A stretch of 64,000 bases of DNA, taken from contig NZ_LLZN01000051.1 in the NCBI RefSeq assembly GCF_001509795.1, forward strand, positions 1 through 64,000. Direction: 5' to 3'. Both the position numbers and the translations under genes were made by a program. The DNA is from Streptomyces sp. NRRL WC-3605 (GTDB lineage Bacteria; Actinomycetota; Actinomycetes; Streptomycetales; Streptomycetaceae). Shown in pieces: positions 1 through 9,217 of the stretch (within the stretch, counting starts at the first letter, position 1; the number at the start of each line of letters is the position of its first letter). Below the pieces are notes generated by a model that did no database searches, was not told the DNA's origin, and saw nothing but the letters and a program-made list of their open reading frames with translations.

Positions 1-2668
1 CGTTGTCGATGTCGAGGCATTTGCCGAGGGCGCGGAGGGTGTTGTCGGTGCCGACGGTCCAGCGCTGGGCGGCGGTGGTGTTGCAGGTCCAGATCTGCAT
101 CTTGGTGCCGTCGGCGGTGTTCGCGTTGTCGACGTCCAGGCACTTGCCGTTCACGCCCCGCACCTCACCCGAACGACTGCCCCCGCCGGTGGCCGTGCTG
201 AAGGAGAAGTCGTCCACGTCGAACAGGGCGCCGCTGCCGCCCTTGAAGACCAGGAAGAGAGGGGCCGAAGCGGCCGGCTGGTTGCTCAGGGACGTCGTGA
301 CGTCCTGAAAGGTCTCCCAGCCGCCGGTGACGGGCACGGTGACCGTGCCGAGCAGCGTGCCGGTCGCGGAGCCGCTCCGCACCTCGATGGTGCCGCCCGC
401 GCCCGCCGAGGAGACCCGTGCCGTGAAGGTCCGGGCGTTGGCGAGGTTGTACGGCGTGAAGGAGATCCAGTCGCCGTTGTGGATCTCACCGACCGTACGG
501 CCGCCGTGCGCCGGTGTCTTCTGGATGATCTGCACGCCCGCCGAGCCGCCGTAGTGCTCGGCCTGCCGATGGCTGGGCTGGGTGACCCGCTGGTCGTGTG
601 TCGTCAGCGCGGGCTGGCCCGCCGCGCCCTTGTCGGTGTACTCGGCGTCGACGACCCCGAAGATGTTGGCGTTCGGGTCGTGTTCCCCGTCCGCCAAGGT
701 CTGCAGGGTGCCCGTGCAGCCGGTGGCGGACGTCTGCGGGTGCCCGTGACTGTCGTGCCCGATGATGAAGTTGACCTTCACCCGGGAGCAGTCGATCGTC
801 CCGTCCTCCGGATCGGTGACCGTCACCTTGAACGGGATGGCGGCGCCGAAGTCGTAGATCTGCCCGTCGGCGGGCATGTCGATCCGCACGGTCGGGGCCG
901 TGTTGCCGACGGTGATCTGCACCGAGGCCGTGGCGGACTTGCCGCTCGGATCGGTGACCTTCAGCGTGGCCGTGTACTGGCCCTCGGCGGTGTAGGTGTG
1001 GGACGGATTCGCCGCGGTGGAGGTGGCGCCGTCGCCGAACGTCCACGCGTAGCCGAGCGTGTCGCCGTCGGGGTCGCTGCTGCCGGCCGACGAGAACGAC
1101 ACGGACAGCGGGGCCTTCCCGGAGGTGACGCTCGCCTTGGCCTGCGCCAACGGGGCGCGTCCGCCCGTCACGTGCTCGATGCGGTACAGCGCGGAGTTCT
1201 CGTCCCCGTTGAAGTACCCGGTGCCGTAGTCGAGGACGTACAGGGCGCCGTCCGGGCCGAACGCCATGTCCATCACCTGGGTCCCGGCCCAGGGGAACGC
1301 GTTGATGGACTGCACGGTGCCGTCGCCGCCGGCCTCGATGCGCTTGATCCAGCGGCGGCCGAACTCCCCGGCGAAGAAGTCGCCGTCGTACTCCTGCGGG
1401 AACTTCACGTCCGAGGAGGAGGCGGCGTCGTAGCGGTAGACGGGGCCGCCCATGGGGGACTCGGAGCCGTTGCCGAACTCCGGGACGGAAGCGCCGTCGT
1501 AGGGGATCCAGGCGGGCTGCGCGGGCGGCAGCTCGGTGAGGCCGGTGTTGCGCGGCGAGGTGTTCCTCGGCGCCGCGCAGTCGAACCGGGACCCGGACGT
1601 GCCGGTGGCGAAGTCGAAGTCCATGTAGGCGTCGTTCCTACCGGTGCAGTACGGCCAGCCGAAGTTGCCGGCCTTGGTGACCCGGTTGAACTCGACCTGT
1701 CCGGCGGGGCCGCGGGAGGGGTTGGCGGTGCCGGAGTCGGGGCCGTAGTCACCCACGTAGACGATGCCGGTGGCCCGGTCGACGCTCATGCGGAACGGGT
1801 TGCGGAAGCCCATCGCGTAGATCTCGGGCCGGGTCTTCGCGGTGCCGGGCGCGAAGAGGTTCCCGGACGGGATCGTGTACGAGCCGTCGGCGTTCACCTT
1901 GATCCGCAGGATCTTGCCCCGCAGATCGTTGGTGTTGCCGGCCGAACGCTGTGCGTCGTACGCCGGGTTGCGGGAGGCGCGTTCGTCGATCGGCGTGAAG
2001 CCGTCGGAGGCGAAGGGGTTGGAGTCGTCGCCGGTCGACAGATACAGGTTGCCCGCCGCGTCGAAGTCGATGTCGCCGCCGACGTGACAGCACAGGCCGC
2101 GCGAGGCGGGCACGTCCAGGATCTTCTTCTCGCTGGCGAGGTCGAGGGTGTTGTCGCTCTTCAGGACGAACCGCGACAGCCGGTTCACCCCGTCGAACGG
2201 GGTGAAGTCGGAGGCGCTTCCGTCCGAAGGGGCGTCCCCGCCCGGTGTGCTGAGCTTCGGGGCGTAGTAGAGGTAGACGAACCGGTTCGACGCGAAGCCC
2301 GGGTCGGCCGCGACGCCCTGCAGGCCCTCCTCGTCATGGTTGTAGACGTCGAGCCTGCCGGCCACGGCGGTGGAGCCGGCCGCGTCGGTGCGGCGCAGCG
2401 TGCCGTCCCGCGCGGTGTGCAGCACCGAGCGGTCCGGCAGTACCGTCATCGTCATGGGTTCGCCGGTCTCGGCGACCCCCTTGGCCAGGGTGACCTGCTG
2501 GAAGTCCTCGGCGGCCGCCGCGGGGGCGGCTTGTCTTTCGCCTGCGGCCGGTTCTCCGCCGGGGGCCGCCGCGGCGGCGGGGCCCAGCGGCAGGGCCAGG
2601 GCCAGGGCGCACACCACGGCCGGCAGCGCCGTACGGACACGTCTGAGCGAGGGCGATCTCGTGCGCAT
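1..2668 (-). CDS. Secreted PQQ-type sugar dehydrogenase with PKD, CBM6-like and ricin-lectin modules (partial)
   Basis: The gene reads leftward and runs off the left edge, so its C-terminus is missing. The start at 2668 has GGAG six bases upstream; another in-frame ATG lies at 2680. A signal peptide (about residues 1-35, Arg-rich then Leu/Ala-rich) precedes a glucose/sorbosone-dehydrogenase-like beta-propeller with GLCCHVGGDIDFD, GDDSNPF and GFRNPFRMSVD. A PKD domain follows (SSDPDGDTLGYAWTFGDG), then a Cys-containing spacer, a CBM6-like region (HNGDWISFTPYNL) and the start of a ricin-type lectin (GKCLDVDNANTADGTKMQIW). The family oxidises aldoses with PQQ; the extra modules suggest an enzyme anchored on extracellular polysaccharide. 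The architecture is clear from sequence; substrate is inferred only. Confidence 0.85.
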   Translation of the reverse strand, partial: MRTRSPSLRRVRTALPAVVCALALALPLGPAAAAAPGGEPAAGERQAAPAAAAEDFQQVTLAKGVAETGEPMTMTVLPDRSVLHTARDGTLRRTDAAGSTAVAGRLDVYNHDEEGLQGVAADPGFASNRFVYLYYAPKLSTPGGDAPSDGSASDFTPFDGVNRLSRFVLKSDNTLDLASEKKILDVPASRGLCCHVGGDIDFDAAGNLYLSTGDDSNPFASDGFTPIDERASRNPAYDAQRSAGNTNDLRGKILRIKVNADGSYTIPSGNLFAPGTAKTRPEIYAMGFRNPFRMSVDRATGIVYVGDYGPDSGTANPSRGPAGQVEFNRVTKAGNFGWPYCTGRNDAYMDFDFATGTSGSRFDCAAPRNTSPRNTGLTELPPAQPAWIPYDGASVPEFGNGSESPMGGPVYRYDAASSSDVKFPQEYDGDFFAGEFGRRWIKRIEAGGDGTVQSINAFPWAGTQVMDMAFGPDGALYVLDYGTGYFNGDENSALYRIEHVTGGRAPLAQAKASVTSGKAPLSVSFSSAGSSDPDGDTLGYAWTFGDGATSTAANPSHTYTAEGQYTATLKVTDPSGKSATASVQITVGNTAPTVRIDMPADGQIYDFGAAIPFKVTVTDPEDGTIDCSRVKVNFIIGHDSHGHPQTSATGCTGTLQTLADGEHDPNANIFGVVDAEYTDKGAAGQPALTTHDQRVTQPSHRQAEHYGGSAGVQIIQKTPAHGGRTVGEIHNGDWISFTPYNLANARTFTARVSSAGAGGTIEVRSGSATGTLLGTVTVPVTGGWETFQDVTTSLSNQPAASAPLFLVFKGGSGALFDVDDFSFSTATGGGSRSGEVRGVNGKCLDVDNANTADGTKMQIWTCNTTAAQRWTVGTDNTLRALGKCLDIDN

Positions 2669-2769
2669 GGAGTACTCCATGGGAGACGGGGTGGCGGCGG
2701 TCGCCGGAGGGACGCCGGACGACCGCCGGTGGGGGGTTGCGGGCGCGCGCCGTCGCGCCATCGAGCACA

Positions 2770-2792
2770 GGCCCCACGCATTCCGTGGGGCC
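2770..2792 (-). terminator. Perfect 9-bp hairpin, candidate terminator
   Basis: GGCCCCACG and CGTGGGGCC form a perfect stem around a 5-base loop. It lies between the methyltransferase stop and the upstream side of the sugar dehydrogenase, so it may end the methyltransferase transcript. There is no T-run, as is usual in Streptomyces. Confidence 0.4.
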
Positions 2793-2951
2793 TCAAGAAC
2801 GCTTCAATTCCCGGAAGTTAGCGGGCTTCGTCCGCGCTCGTAACCCCTTCCGCACAAGATCTCGCTACTTTTCTCATAACGGAGACAAAGTGGCGGTGCG
2901 GAGCCCCGCCCCCCTTGCGGAGGCTGGTCCCGCCTCTCCGGCGGAGAAGGC

Positions 2952-3740
2952 TCAGCGCACGCGCGCCACGCCCGCGTAGATGCCGCTGGGCTCCGCCTCG
3001 GCGGCGAGGGAGGACGGCGCCCACTCGGTCGCCGTCACCAGACCCGGCGCCACGAGGTCCAGCCCGTCGAAGAACCGCTCCACCTCCGGGCGGGGCCGGA
3101 ACGCGAGCCGGATGCCGCCCTTCGCGTACTCGGCGACCACCTGGTCCGAGAGCTCCGGGAACAGGTCGGACGAGGCGTGGGACAGGATCAGGTGGCTGCC
3201 CGACGGGAGGGTCTCCACCAGCGCGTGGACGATCCCGTGGGCGTCCTGCTCGTCGCTGATGAAGTGCATCAGGGCGATCAGGGACAGCGCGACGGGCCGG
3301 TCGAAGTCCAGCACGCGCCGGGCGTGCTCGACGATCGACTCGGGGTCGCGCACGTCCGCCTGGATGTAGTCGGTGGCCCCCTCGGGCGAGCTGACCAGCA
3401 GCGCCTCGGCGTGCCGCAGGACGATCGGGTCGTTGTCGGCGTAGACCACCTTGGCGGACGGCACGACGTTCTGCACGACCTGGTGGAGGTTCGGCTCGGT
3501 GGGGATGCCGGTGCCTATGTCCAGGAACTGGTCGGTGCCCTGGGAAGCGAGCCACGCGGCGGCCCGGTGCATGAACTGCCGGTTCTGGCGGGCACCGTCG
3601 CGTGCCTCCGGAGGCAGCCGCTCACCCACCGCCTCGTCCACGGGGTAGTTGTCCTTGCCGCCGAGCAGCCAGTCGTACACGCGGGCAGGATGGGCCCTGC
3701 TGGTGTCGATCTGCACGGACGGCTGGGAATCGGTCGTCAT
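2952..3740 (-). CDS. SAM-dependent methyltransferase, Methyltransf_19 (DUF574) family
   Basis: This is a 262-residue Rossmann-fold protein of a family greatly expanded in Streptomyces. The family signature SRAHPARVYDWLLGGKDNY lies at about 14-32, the SAM-binding FLDIGTGIP at 72-80 and the acidic YADNDP at 100-105. The start at 3740 is set by GGAG nine bases upstream (GGAGCTGAC-ATG); the reading frame is open further upstream but without another ribosome site. Family substrates are mostly unknown, so only the chemistry (methyl transfer from SAM) can be proposed. It stands alone, divergent from the GNAT gene at 3933. Confidence 0.9.
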   Translation of the reverse strand: MTTDSQPSVQIDTSRAHPARVYDWLLGGKDNYPVDEAVGERLPPEARDGARQNRQFMHRAAAWLASQGTDQFLDIGTGIPTEPNLHQVVQNVVPSAKVVYADNDPIVLRHAEALLVSSPEGATDYIQADVRDPESIVEHARRVLDFDRPVALSLIALMHFISDEQDAHGIVHALVETLPSGSHLILSHASSDLFPELSDQVVAEYAKGGIRLAFRPRPEVERFFDGLDLVAPGLVTATEWAPSSLAAEAEPSGIYAGVARVR

Positions 3741-3932
3741 GTCAGCTCCATCGCGCCGGTGGGGGAGAACGGACCGCGTTCGCGAATCGATCTTACGTCG
3801 CTCCACCATTTCCCGTGAGTACAGCCGGAGTTGAGGGAGGCCGGTCGTCTCGTCTCCGTCGGCGAGGAACAGGACGGCGACGGTATGGCGGGAGAGCGCA
3901 CGGACGGAACCACCTTCCCCTAGCCTGCCGGT

Positions 3933-4493
3933 ATGACCGTCCTCGGACCCGTGACCTGGCCACCCGCACCGATCAGGACCGAACGGCTCGTGCTGCGCGC
4001 CGCCGAGGCGCGGGACCGTGCGACCTTCATCGAGCTGCTGGCGGCGCCGGAGGTGCACACCTACCTCGGAGGCCCCCGGCAGCGCGACGAACTCGAGCGG
4101 GAGACGCCGGACGTGCCCGAGCGGTGGCCGGGCAGCTTCGTCGTCGAGCTCGACGGGCGGATGATCGGGCACGTCCTGGTCCGCAGGGTCACCGAGCACC
4201 GCACGGCGGCGGCCGTGGGGAAGGTCGACCTCGGCTATCTGTTCCTGCCGCGGGCGTGGGGGCGCGGATACGCCGCCGAAGCGTGCGCGGCGGCGCTCGA
4301 CTGGATCGACGCCTCCCTGCCCGGTGAGCCGGTGGTGCTCGCCACGCAGACCGCGAACGCCCGCTCCATGCGCCTCGCGGCGAAGCTCGGCTTCACCGAG
4401 GTGGAGGTGTTCCGGGCCTGGGGTGCCGAGCAGTGGCTCGGCCGGCGGGCGGCCCCGGCCTCGCACCATGTCACCACCGCGACACCGGAGTGA
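3933..4493 (+). CDS. GNAT-family N-acetyltransferase, RimJ/RimL type
   Basis: The 186-residue protein opens with the RimJ/RimL pattern IRTERLVLRAAEARD (14-28). The acetyl-CoA loop is WGRGYAAEA (109-117), and NARSMRLAAKLGF (142-154) is the usual C-terminal block. These enzymes acetylate N-terminal amines of proteins or small amines using acetyl-CoA. Nothing in the context indicates the acceptor. The gene is single, convergent with the SGNH hydrolase, whose stop is 18 bases away. Confidence 0.9.
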   Translation: MTVLGPVTWPPAPIRTERLVLRAAEARDRATFIELLAAPEVHTYLGGPRQRDELERETPDVPERWPGSFVVELDGRMIGHVLVRRVTEHRTAAAVGKVDLGYLFLPRAWGRGYAAEACAAALDWIDASLPGEPVVLATQTANARSMRLAAKLGFTEVEVFRAWGAEQWLGRRAAPASHHVTTATPE

Positions 4494-4511
4494 CCGCCCG
4501 GCGGGGCGTGC

Positions 4512-5843
4512 TCAGCGGGACGCCGACGCCGCCAGCATGGGCAGGGACACGATGTCCGCGAGGGCCTGCTGACCGGCGATGTTGGCGTGCACGCCGTCCC
4601 CGGTGTCGTACGGCGGGTTGATGCTGTTCGGCTTCACCGGGTCCCTCAGCACCTGGTCGAAGGGCAGCACCCCGTCACAGGTGGCGGCGCACGTGTTCCA
4701 CGTCGAGACGAACGTGCTGACGGTGTGCCGGTCCCGATTGTTCTGGTCCGTGTAGCCGGGGCGCGGGGTGATGGGCGTGACGTACACCTTGACGCCCGCG
4801 GCCCGCAGCCGCCGGAAGACGTCCCGGTAGCTGTCCAGGATCGGTGCGGCCTCGCACCCGGCCGCGAGGTCGTTGGTGCCGTAGTAGTACAGGACGCCCG
4901 TGACACCGTGCAGGTCGAGGACATCGCGTTCGAGGCGGGACACCGCGTCCAGGCCGCGCAGCGAGGGGTCCATGCGGGGGCAGGTGGCGGCGCTGGTGGT
5001 GCCGCCGACACCGGCGTTGGCGACGGTGAACTGCCGGTCGGCGGGCAGTTCTTCGGTGATGCGCCGCGCGACTCCGTCCGTCCACCGCAGATCCTCCCCC
5101 GGACGCTGACAGCCGGGCCCGCAGTCGGTCGACCCGGTCCCGTCGACCACCGAACTGCCGTACGCGACGAGCGTGCCGCGCAGCCGCGGGTTGTGCACGT
5201 CGACGGCGCTGACCAGATAGGTGGAGCCGGTCGTCCGCGTGTACGCGGCGCCCGAGGCGTCGGCGGTGTGGTCGCCGGAGCCGGGCGGGGTCAGGTAGTT
5301 GGTGCGGAAGGCGCTGTTGTGGATCCCCGCGTCCACGGTGCCGGACACGGAGACGGAAACCGCGACGTCGTCCTGGGCGGCCGTGCCGATCCGGGCCGGA
5401 TCGCTCCACACCTCACCCCCGGCCGGTACGACGACCGTGCGGCGCCCGGCGAAGGTGACGGCTACCGGGGCACCGTCCGTCGCCGCGCCGTCGCCGTCGC
5501 TGTGCGCGACGGTCGTCGCCGTCACCGTCAGCGGCGTCTTCCCGAAGGTGTTCTGCAGACGAACCCGCAGCGCGTCACCGCCCTGACTCAGATGGCTGAT
5601 CATGCGCACCGACTGGTCGTCCAACTGCTCAGAAGCGAGCCCCTGTTGGGAGCTTGCCCAGGACGTGAACCAGCCTTTCGAGGCCGACGGGCGCTGCGCC
5701 CCGGCCGCAGTGGGGGCGGAGGCGGCGATCACGGACGTCGTCAGGGCGAAGGCGAGGGCCGCGGCGAGGCGGCCTGCCCGGAGACGGCGGAGGCGGCGGA
5801 GCCGGTCGGGGCGGTGGGGGATGCGGGGGAGAAGAGAGCTCAT
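4512..5843 (-). CDS. Secreted SGNH/GDSL-family hydrolase
   Basis: A 443-residue exported esterase-like protein. An Arg-rich N-terminus and hydrophobic stretch (about 22-48) form the signal. The N-terminal beta-rich part (about 55-215) precedes the SGNH domain: block I is GSSVVDG (229-235), block II ANAGVGG (275-281), block III GTND (322-325) and block V DGVH (416-419). The usual GDS aspartate is replaced by Ser in block I, but nucleophile, oxyanion Gly/Asn and Asp-His are present. It resembles the XynE-like cell-wall/polysaccharide esterases. The start at 5843 has GGACAGGAACC upstream; an extension to 6053 is open but overlaps the divergent DinB gene. Confidence 0.88.
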   Translation of the reverse strand: MSSLLPRIPHRPDRLRRLRRLRAGRLAAALAFALTTSVIAASAPTAAGAQRPSASKGWFTSWASSQQGLASEQLDDQSVRMISHLSQGGDALRVRLQNTFGKTPLTVTATTVAHSDGDGAATDGAPVAVTFAGRRTVVVPAGGEVWSDPARIGTAAQDDVAVSVSVSGTVDAGIHNSAFRTNYLTPPGSGDHTADASGAAYTRTTGSTYLVSAVDVHNPRLRGTLVAYGSSVVDGTGSTDCGPGCQRPGEDLRWTDGVARRITEELPADRQFTVANAGVGGTTSAATCPRMDPSLRGLDAVSRLERDVLDLHGVTGVLYYYGTNDLAAGCEAAPILDSYRDVFRRLRAAGVKVYVTPITPRPGYTDQNNRDRHTVSTFVSTWNTCAATCDGVLPFDQVLRDPVKPNSINPPYDTGDGVHANIAGQQALADIVSLPMLAASASR

Positions 5844-5988
5844 TGGTTCCTGTCCTTCCCGTGGGACGGGTGTCACGAGCGTGAAGAGCCTTTCCCCGCC
5901 CCGGTGCGGGCAACCCCGCCCGAGCGCCATGCGTTCGTCGCGGGCGAAGTCACATACGCAGTAGGCCCGTTGCTGCCACGGTGGGGCC

Positions 5989-6522
5989 ATGGCGACGACC
6001 ACGACACCCGACGGACGGCCCGTTCCACCCCCGCACGCCGATGAACGCTCCATGCTGGAGGCGTGGCTCGACTTTCACCGCGCCACCCTCGCCCTGAAGT
6101 GCGCGGGCCTCGACGACGAGCGGCTGCGGCAGGCGGCGGTGCCCCCCTCCTCGATGACGCTGCTCGGCATCGTGCAGCACATGGCCGAAGTGGAACGCAA
6201 CTGGTTCCAGCGGATCTTCGCGTCCCTGGACGTCCCGCCCGTCTTCGGGGACGGCAACACCCTCGGCTTCACGCTCGACCCGGACCGCGGCCTCGAGGAG
6301 GTGACGGCTGCCTGGCGGAAGCAGATCGCCCGGGGCCGTGAGCTGACCGCCGAAGCCTCGCTCGACGACGCCGGGCGCCTGCCCGAGCGGGACGCCGCGA
6401 TCGTCGGCGACGCGGGCGTCTCCCTGCGCTGGATCCTGGTGCACCTGATCGAGGAGTACGCCCGTCACAACGGCCACGCCGACCTGATCCGCGAACGGAT
6501 CGACGGGGTCACCGGGACCTGA
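5989..6522 (+). CDS. DinB-like protein, DUF664 family
   Basis: This 177-residue four-helix protein has the DinB metal-site pattern: His in [13 protein letters not shown] (about 66) and the pair in [18 protein letters not shown] near the C-terminus. Members are mycothiol- or bacillithiol-dependent transferases or uncharacterised. A paralogous family member lies at 18007-18513. The last codons are part of a 35-bp duplication that continues past the stop. Confidence 0.88.
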   Translation: MATTTTPDGRPVPPPHADERSMLEAWLDFHRATLALKCAGLDDERLRQAAVPPSSMTLLGIVQHMAEVERNWFQRIFASLDVPPVFGDGNTLGFTLDPDRGLEEVTAAWRKQIARGRELTAEASLDDAGRLPERDAAIVGDAGVSLRWILVHLIEEYARHNGHADLIRERIDGVTGT

Positions 6523-6552
6523 CCCGCGATCGGATCGACGGAGTCACCGGCA
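6481..6552. repeat. 35-bp tandem duplication spanning a stop codon
   Basis: Bases 6481-6515 (GACCTGATCCGCGAACGGAT...) recur at 6516-6550 with about four mismatches. The first copy encodes the DinB protein's last residues ([13 protein letters not shown]); the second lies after its stop. The unit is not a multiple of three. Confidence 0.8.
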
Positions 6553-6856
6553 CACAGCGCTGCCCGACAGGGCGCGTGACCACCCGAGGCCGAAATCCCG
6601 CTCCCACCGCGCCCATTTGCCCGAGTTGCATGGTCAATTCAAGCCGTCGCATTGGCGGTCTCATGACAAATGCAAGGTCCGGTGTCACCCTTCTGCTCGA
6701 GTTCACCGTCCGTCCACGTGGTCACCACGTGGCGGGCGTTCCCACCCCCCACCTCCTTCCACCCGCATGCCGTGCAGCGCTAGGGACCGGCCCACCCCGC
6801 CGGTCCTCTCGTCCACGGCCCCCACACGGGCCGACCGTCGTCCTGAAGGAGTCACC

Positions 6857-9124
6857 TTGTCCCTGCGACACCGCGCCCTCGTCCGGCGCAGACGCGCAAC
6901 CGGGATAGCCCTCACCGCCGTCGGAGCCCTGCTGGCCCTGGCCGCTCCCGGCCTCGCCGCCGCCGCGCCGGCCGACCCGGGCCCCGCGAAGATCACCGCC
7001 ACACCCCGGGCGGGCGCCGCCCCGGCCGCCCTGACCCCCGCCCGCCGCACGGCCCTCATCAAGAGCGCCCAGTCGGCGGCGGCCGGCACCGCACAGCGGA
7101 TCGGTCTCGGCGGCAAGGAGAAGCTCCTCGTCAAGGACGTCGTCCGCGACGCCGACGGCACCACGCACACCCGCTACGAACGCACCTACGCCGGACTCCC
7201 CGTCCTCGGCGGCGACCTCGTCGTCCACGACAAGAGCGGCCGTGCGACCGTCACCAAGGCCAGCAAGGCGACCCTCGCGCTGTCCTCGCTCACCCCGAAG
7301 ATCACGGCATCCGGCGCGGCCGCCAAGGCCCTCGGCGCGTCCGAGAAGGCCGACGTCAAGAGCCCCGAGACGGAGCGGGCACCCCGCCTGGTCGTCTGGG
7401 CCGGCAGCGGCAAGCCCGTCCTCGCCTGGGAGACCGTCGTCGAGGGCGTCCAGAAGGACGGCACCCCGAGCGAACTCCAGGTCGTCACCGACGCCGCCAC
7501 CGGCAAGCAGCTCCTGTCCGCCGAGAAGGTGCACACCGGCTCCGGCACGGGCCAGTTCGTCGGAGAGGTCGAGATCGGCACCACCGCGTCAGGATCGACG
7601 TACCAGCTCGTCGACCCGGACCGGGCAAACCAGAAGACCTACGACCTGAACCAGGGCACCTCGGGCACCGGCACCCTCTTCACGGACGACAACGATGTCT
7701 GGGGCAACGGGCAGCCCTCCGACCGCCAGACGGCGGGCGTCGACGTGGCCTTCGGCGCCGCGGCGACCTGGGACTACTACAAGGACACCTACGGCCGCAA
7801 CGGCATCCGCAACGACGGCGTCGCCGCGTACAGCCGCGCCCACTACGGCAACAACTACGTCAACGCCTTCTGGCAGGACTCCTGCTTCTGCATGACGTAC
7901 GGCGACGGCGCCGGCAACAACCACCCGTTGACCGCGCTCGACGTGGCCGCCCACGAGATGAGCCACGGCGTCACCGCCGCCACCGCGGGACTGGTGTACT
8001 CCGGCGAGTCCGGCGGCCTCAACGAGGCCACCTCGGACATCTTCGCCGCGGCCGTCGAGTTCCACGAGAACCTGCCCGCCGACCCCGGTGACTACTTCGT
8101 CGGCGAGAAGATCGACATCAACGGTGACGGCACCCCGCTGCGCTACATGGACAAGCCCTCCAAGGACGGTGCCTCGAAGGACAACTGGAGCTCCACGCTG
8201 GGCGGCATCGACGTCCACTACTCCTCCGGTCCCGCCAACCACTTCTTCTACCTGCTGTCCGAGGGCAGCGGCCCGAAGACCGTCAACGGCGTCGACTACG
8301 ACAGCCCGACCTACGACGGACAGTCCGTCACCGGCATCGGCATCGAGAACGCCGCCGCCATCTGGTACCGCGCGCTGACGACGTACATGACGTCGACCAC
8401 CAACTACGCCGGGGCCCGCACCGCCACCCTGTCCGCCGCCGCGGACCTGTTCGGCGCCTACAGCCCGACCTACCTCGCCGTCGCCGACGCCTGGGCCGGC
8501 ATCAACGTCGGCAACCGCATCGCGCTCGGCGTGAACCTCGCCCCGGTCGCCGACCAGATCAGCGGCGTCAACCAGGAGGTCGGCCTCCAGCTGGACGCCT
8601 ACACCACCAACTCCGGGGCGAGCCTCACCTACGAGGCCGAGGGCCTGCCCGAGGGGCTGAGCATCAGCCCGACCGGACTGATCAGCGGCACCCCGGCCAC
8701 CCTCGGCACCAGTGACGTCACCGTCACGGTCACCGACAGCACGGGAGCGACCGCCTCGGACACCTTCACCTGGCAGATCGCCTACGTCTACGCGAACGCC
8801 ACCCGCGTGGACATCCCCGACAACGGGGCGGCCGTCCAGTCCCCGGTGACCATCACCGGCCGCGAGGGCAACGCCTCCGCGACCACCTCGGTCTACGTCA
8901 ACATCGTCCACACCTACCGCGGTGACCTGGTCGTCGACCTCGTCGGCCCCGACGGCACCGTCTACCCGCTGCTCAACCGCAGCGGTGGCTCCGCCGACAA
9001 CGTCGACCAGACCTTCACCGTCGACGCCTCGGCGCAGCCGCTCAACGGCACCTGGTCGCTGCGCGTGCAGGACCGGGCGTCCATCGACGTCGGCCACATC
9101 GCCCGCTGGACCCTGACCCCCTGA
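6857..9124 (+). CDS. Secreted M4 (thermolysin-family) metalloprotease with P-domain
   Basis: The 755-residue precursor starts at TTG 6857, with AAGGAG seven bases upstream; earlier in-frame starts lack a ribosome site. A signal peptide (RRRRATGIALTAVGALLALA) leads into an FTP/PepSY-type propeptide (to about 215), the M4 catalytic region with HEMSH (366-370, zinc His and catalytic Glu), zinc ligand Glu390 in GGLNEATSD and catalytic His454 in HYSSGPANHFFY, then a cadherin/Ig-like domain (about 565-650) and a C-terminal proprotein-convertase P-domain (ADNVDQTF, WTLTP end). All catalytic residues are present. It probably digests extracellular protein after self-cleavage of the propeptide. Confidence 0.95.
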   Translation: MSLRHRALVRRRRATGIALTAVGALLALAAPGLAAAAPADPGPAKITATPRAGAAPAALTPARRTALIKSAQSAAAGTAQRIGLGGKEKLLVKDVVRDADGTTHTRYERTYAGLPVLGGDLVVHDKSGRATVTKASKATLALSSLTPKITASGAAAKALGASEKADVKSPETERAPRLVVWAGSGKPVLAWETVVEGVQKDGTPSELQVVTDAATGKQLLSAEKVHTGSGTGQFVGEVEIGTTASGSTYQLVDPDRANQKTYDLNQGTSGTGTLFTDDNDVWGNGQPSDRQTAGVDVAFGAAATWDYYKDTYGRNGIRNDGVAAYSRAHYGNNYVNAFWQDSCFCMTYGDGAGNNHPLTALDVAAHEMSHGVTAATAGLVYSGESGGLNEATSDIFAAAVEFHENLPADPGDYFVGEKIDINGDGTPLRYMDKPSKDGASKDNWSSTLGGIDVHYSSGPANHFFYLLSEGSGPKTVNGVDYDSPTYDGQSVTGIGIENAAAIWYRALTTYMTSTTNYAGARTATLSAAADLFGAYSPTYLAVADAWAGINVGNRIALGVNLAPVADQISGVNQEVGLQLDAYTTNSGASLTYEAEGLPEGLSISPTGLISGTPATLGTSDVTVTVTDSTGATASDTFTWQIAYVYANATRVDIPDNGAAVQSPVTITGREGNASATTSVYVNIVHTYRGDLVVDLVGPDGTVYPLLNRSGGSADNVDQTFTVDASAQPLNGTWSLRVQDRASIDVGHIARWTLTP

Positions 9125-9150
9125 CCCCTGACGCCTGACCTCTGACCCAG
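9115..9150. repeat. CTGACCC-rich short tandem repeat over the protease stop
   Basis: Five imperfect CTGACCC units run from the last codons of the M4 protease (ACC CTG ACC CCC TGA) into the 3' untranslated region. It echoes the stop-spanning repeats at three other loci in this window. Confidence 0.6.
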
Positions 9151-9164
9151 GTCACCGCGTGCCC

Positions 9165-9193
9165 CCGTCCGGGCCCTTCGGGGGTCCGGACGG
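9165..9193 (+). terminator. Hairpin terminator with TTCG loop after the M4 protease
   Basis: CCGTCCGG pairs with CCGGACGG, and an inner CCC-TTCG-GGG closes on a stable tetraloop. It lies 40 bases past the protease stop and just before the PAP2 gene. Confidence 0.7.
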
Positions 9194-9217
9194 CGGTGCC
9201 GTCACGAGGCGGGGCGG

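Noticed and set aside
479..2821. Long plus-strand ORF of 780 residues opposite the sugar dehydrogenase
   Set aside because: It is the antisense shadow of a high-GC gene. It has no domain, is rich in Arg/Gly/Val, and the minus strand has clear modules.
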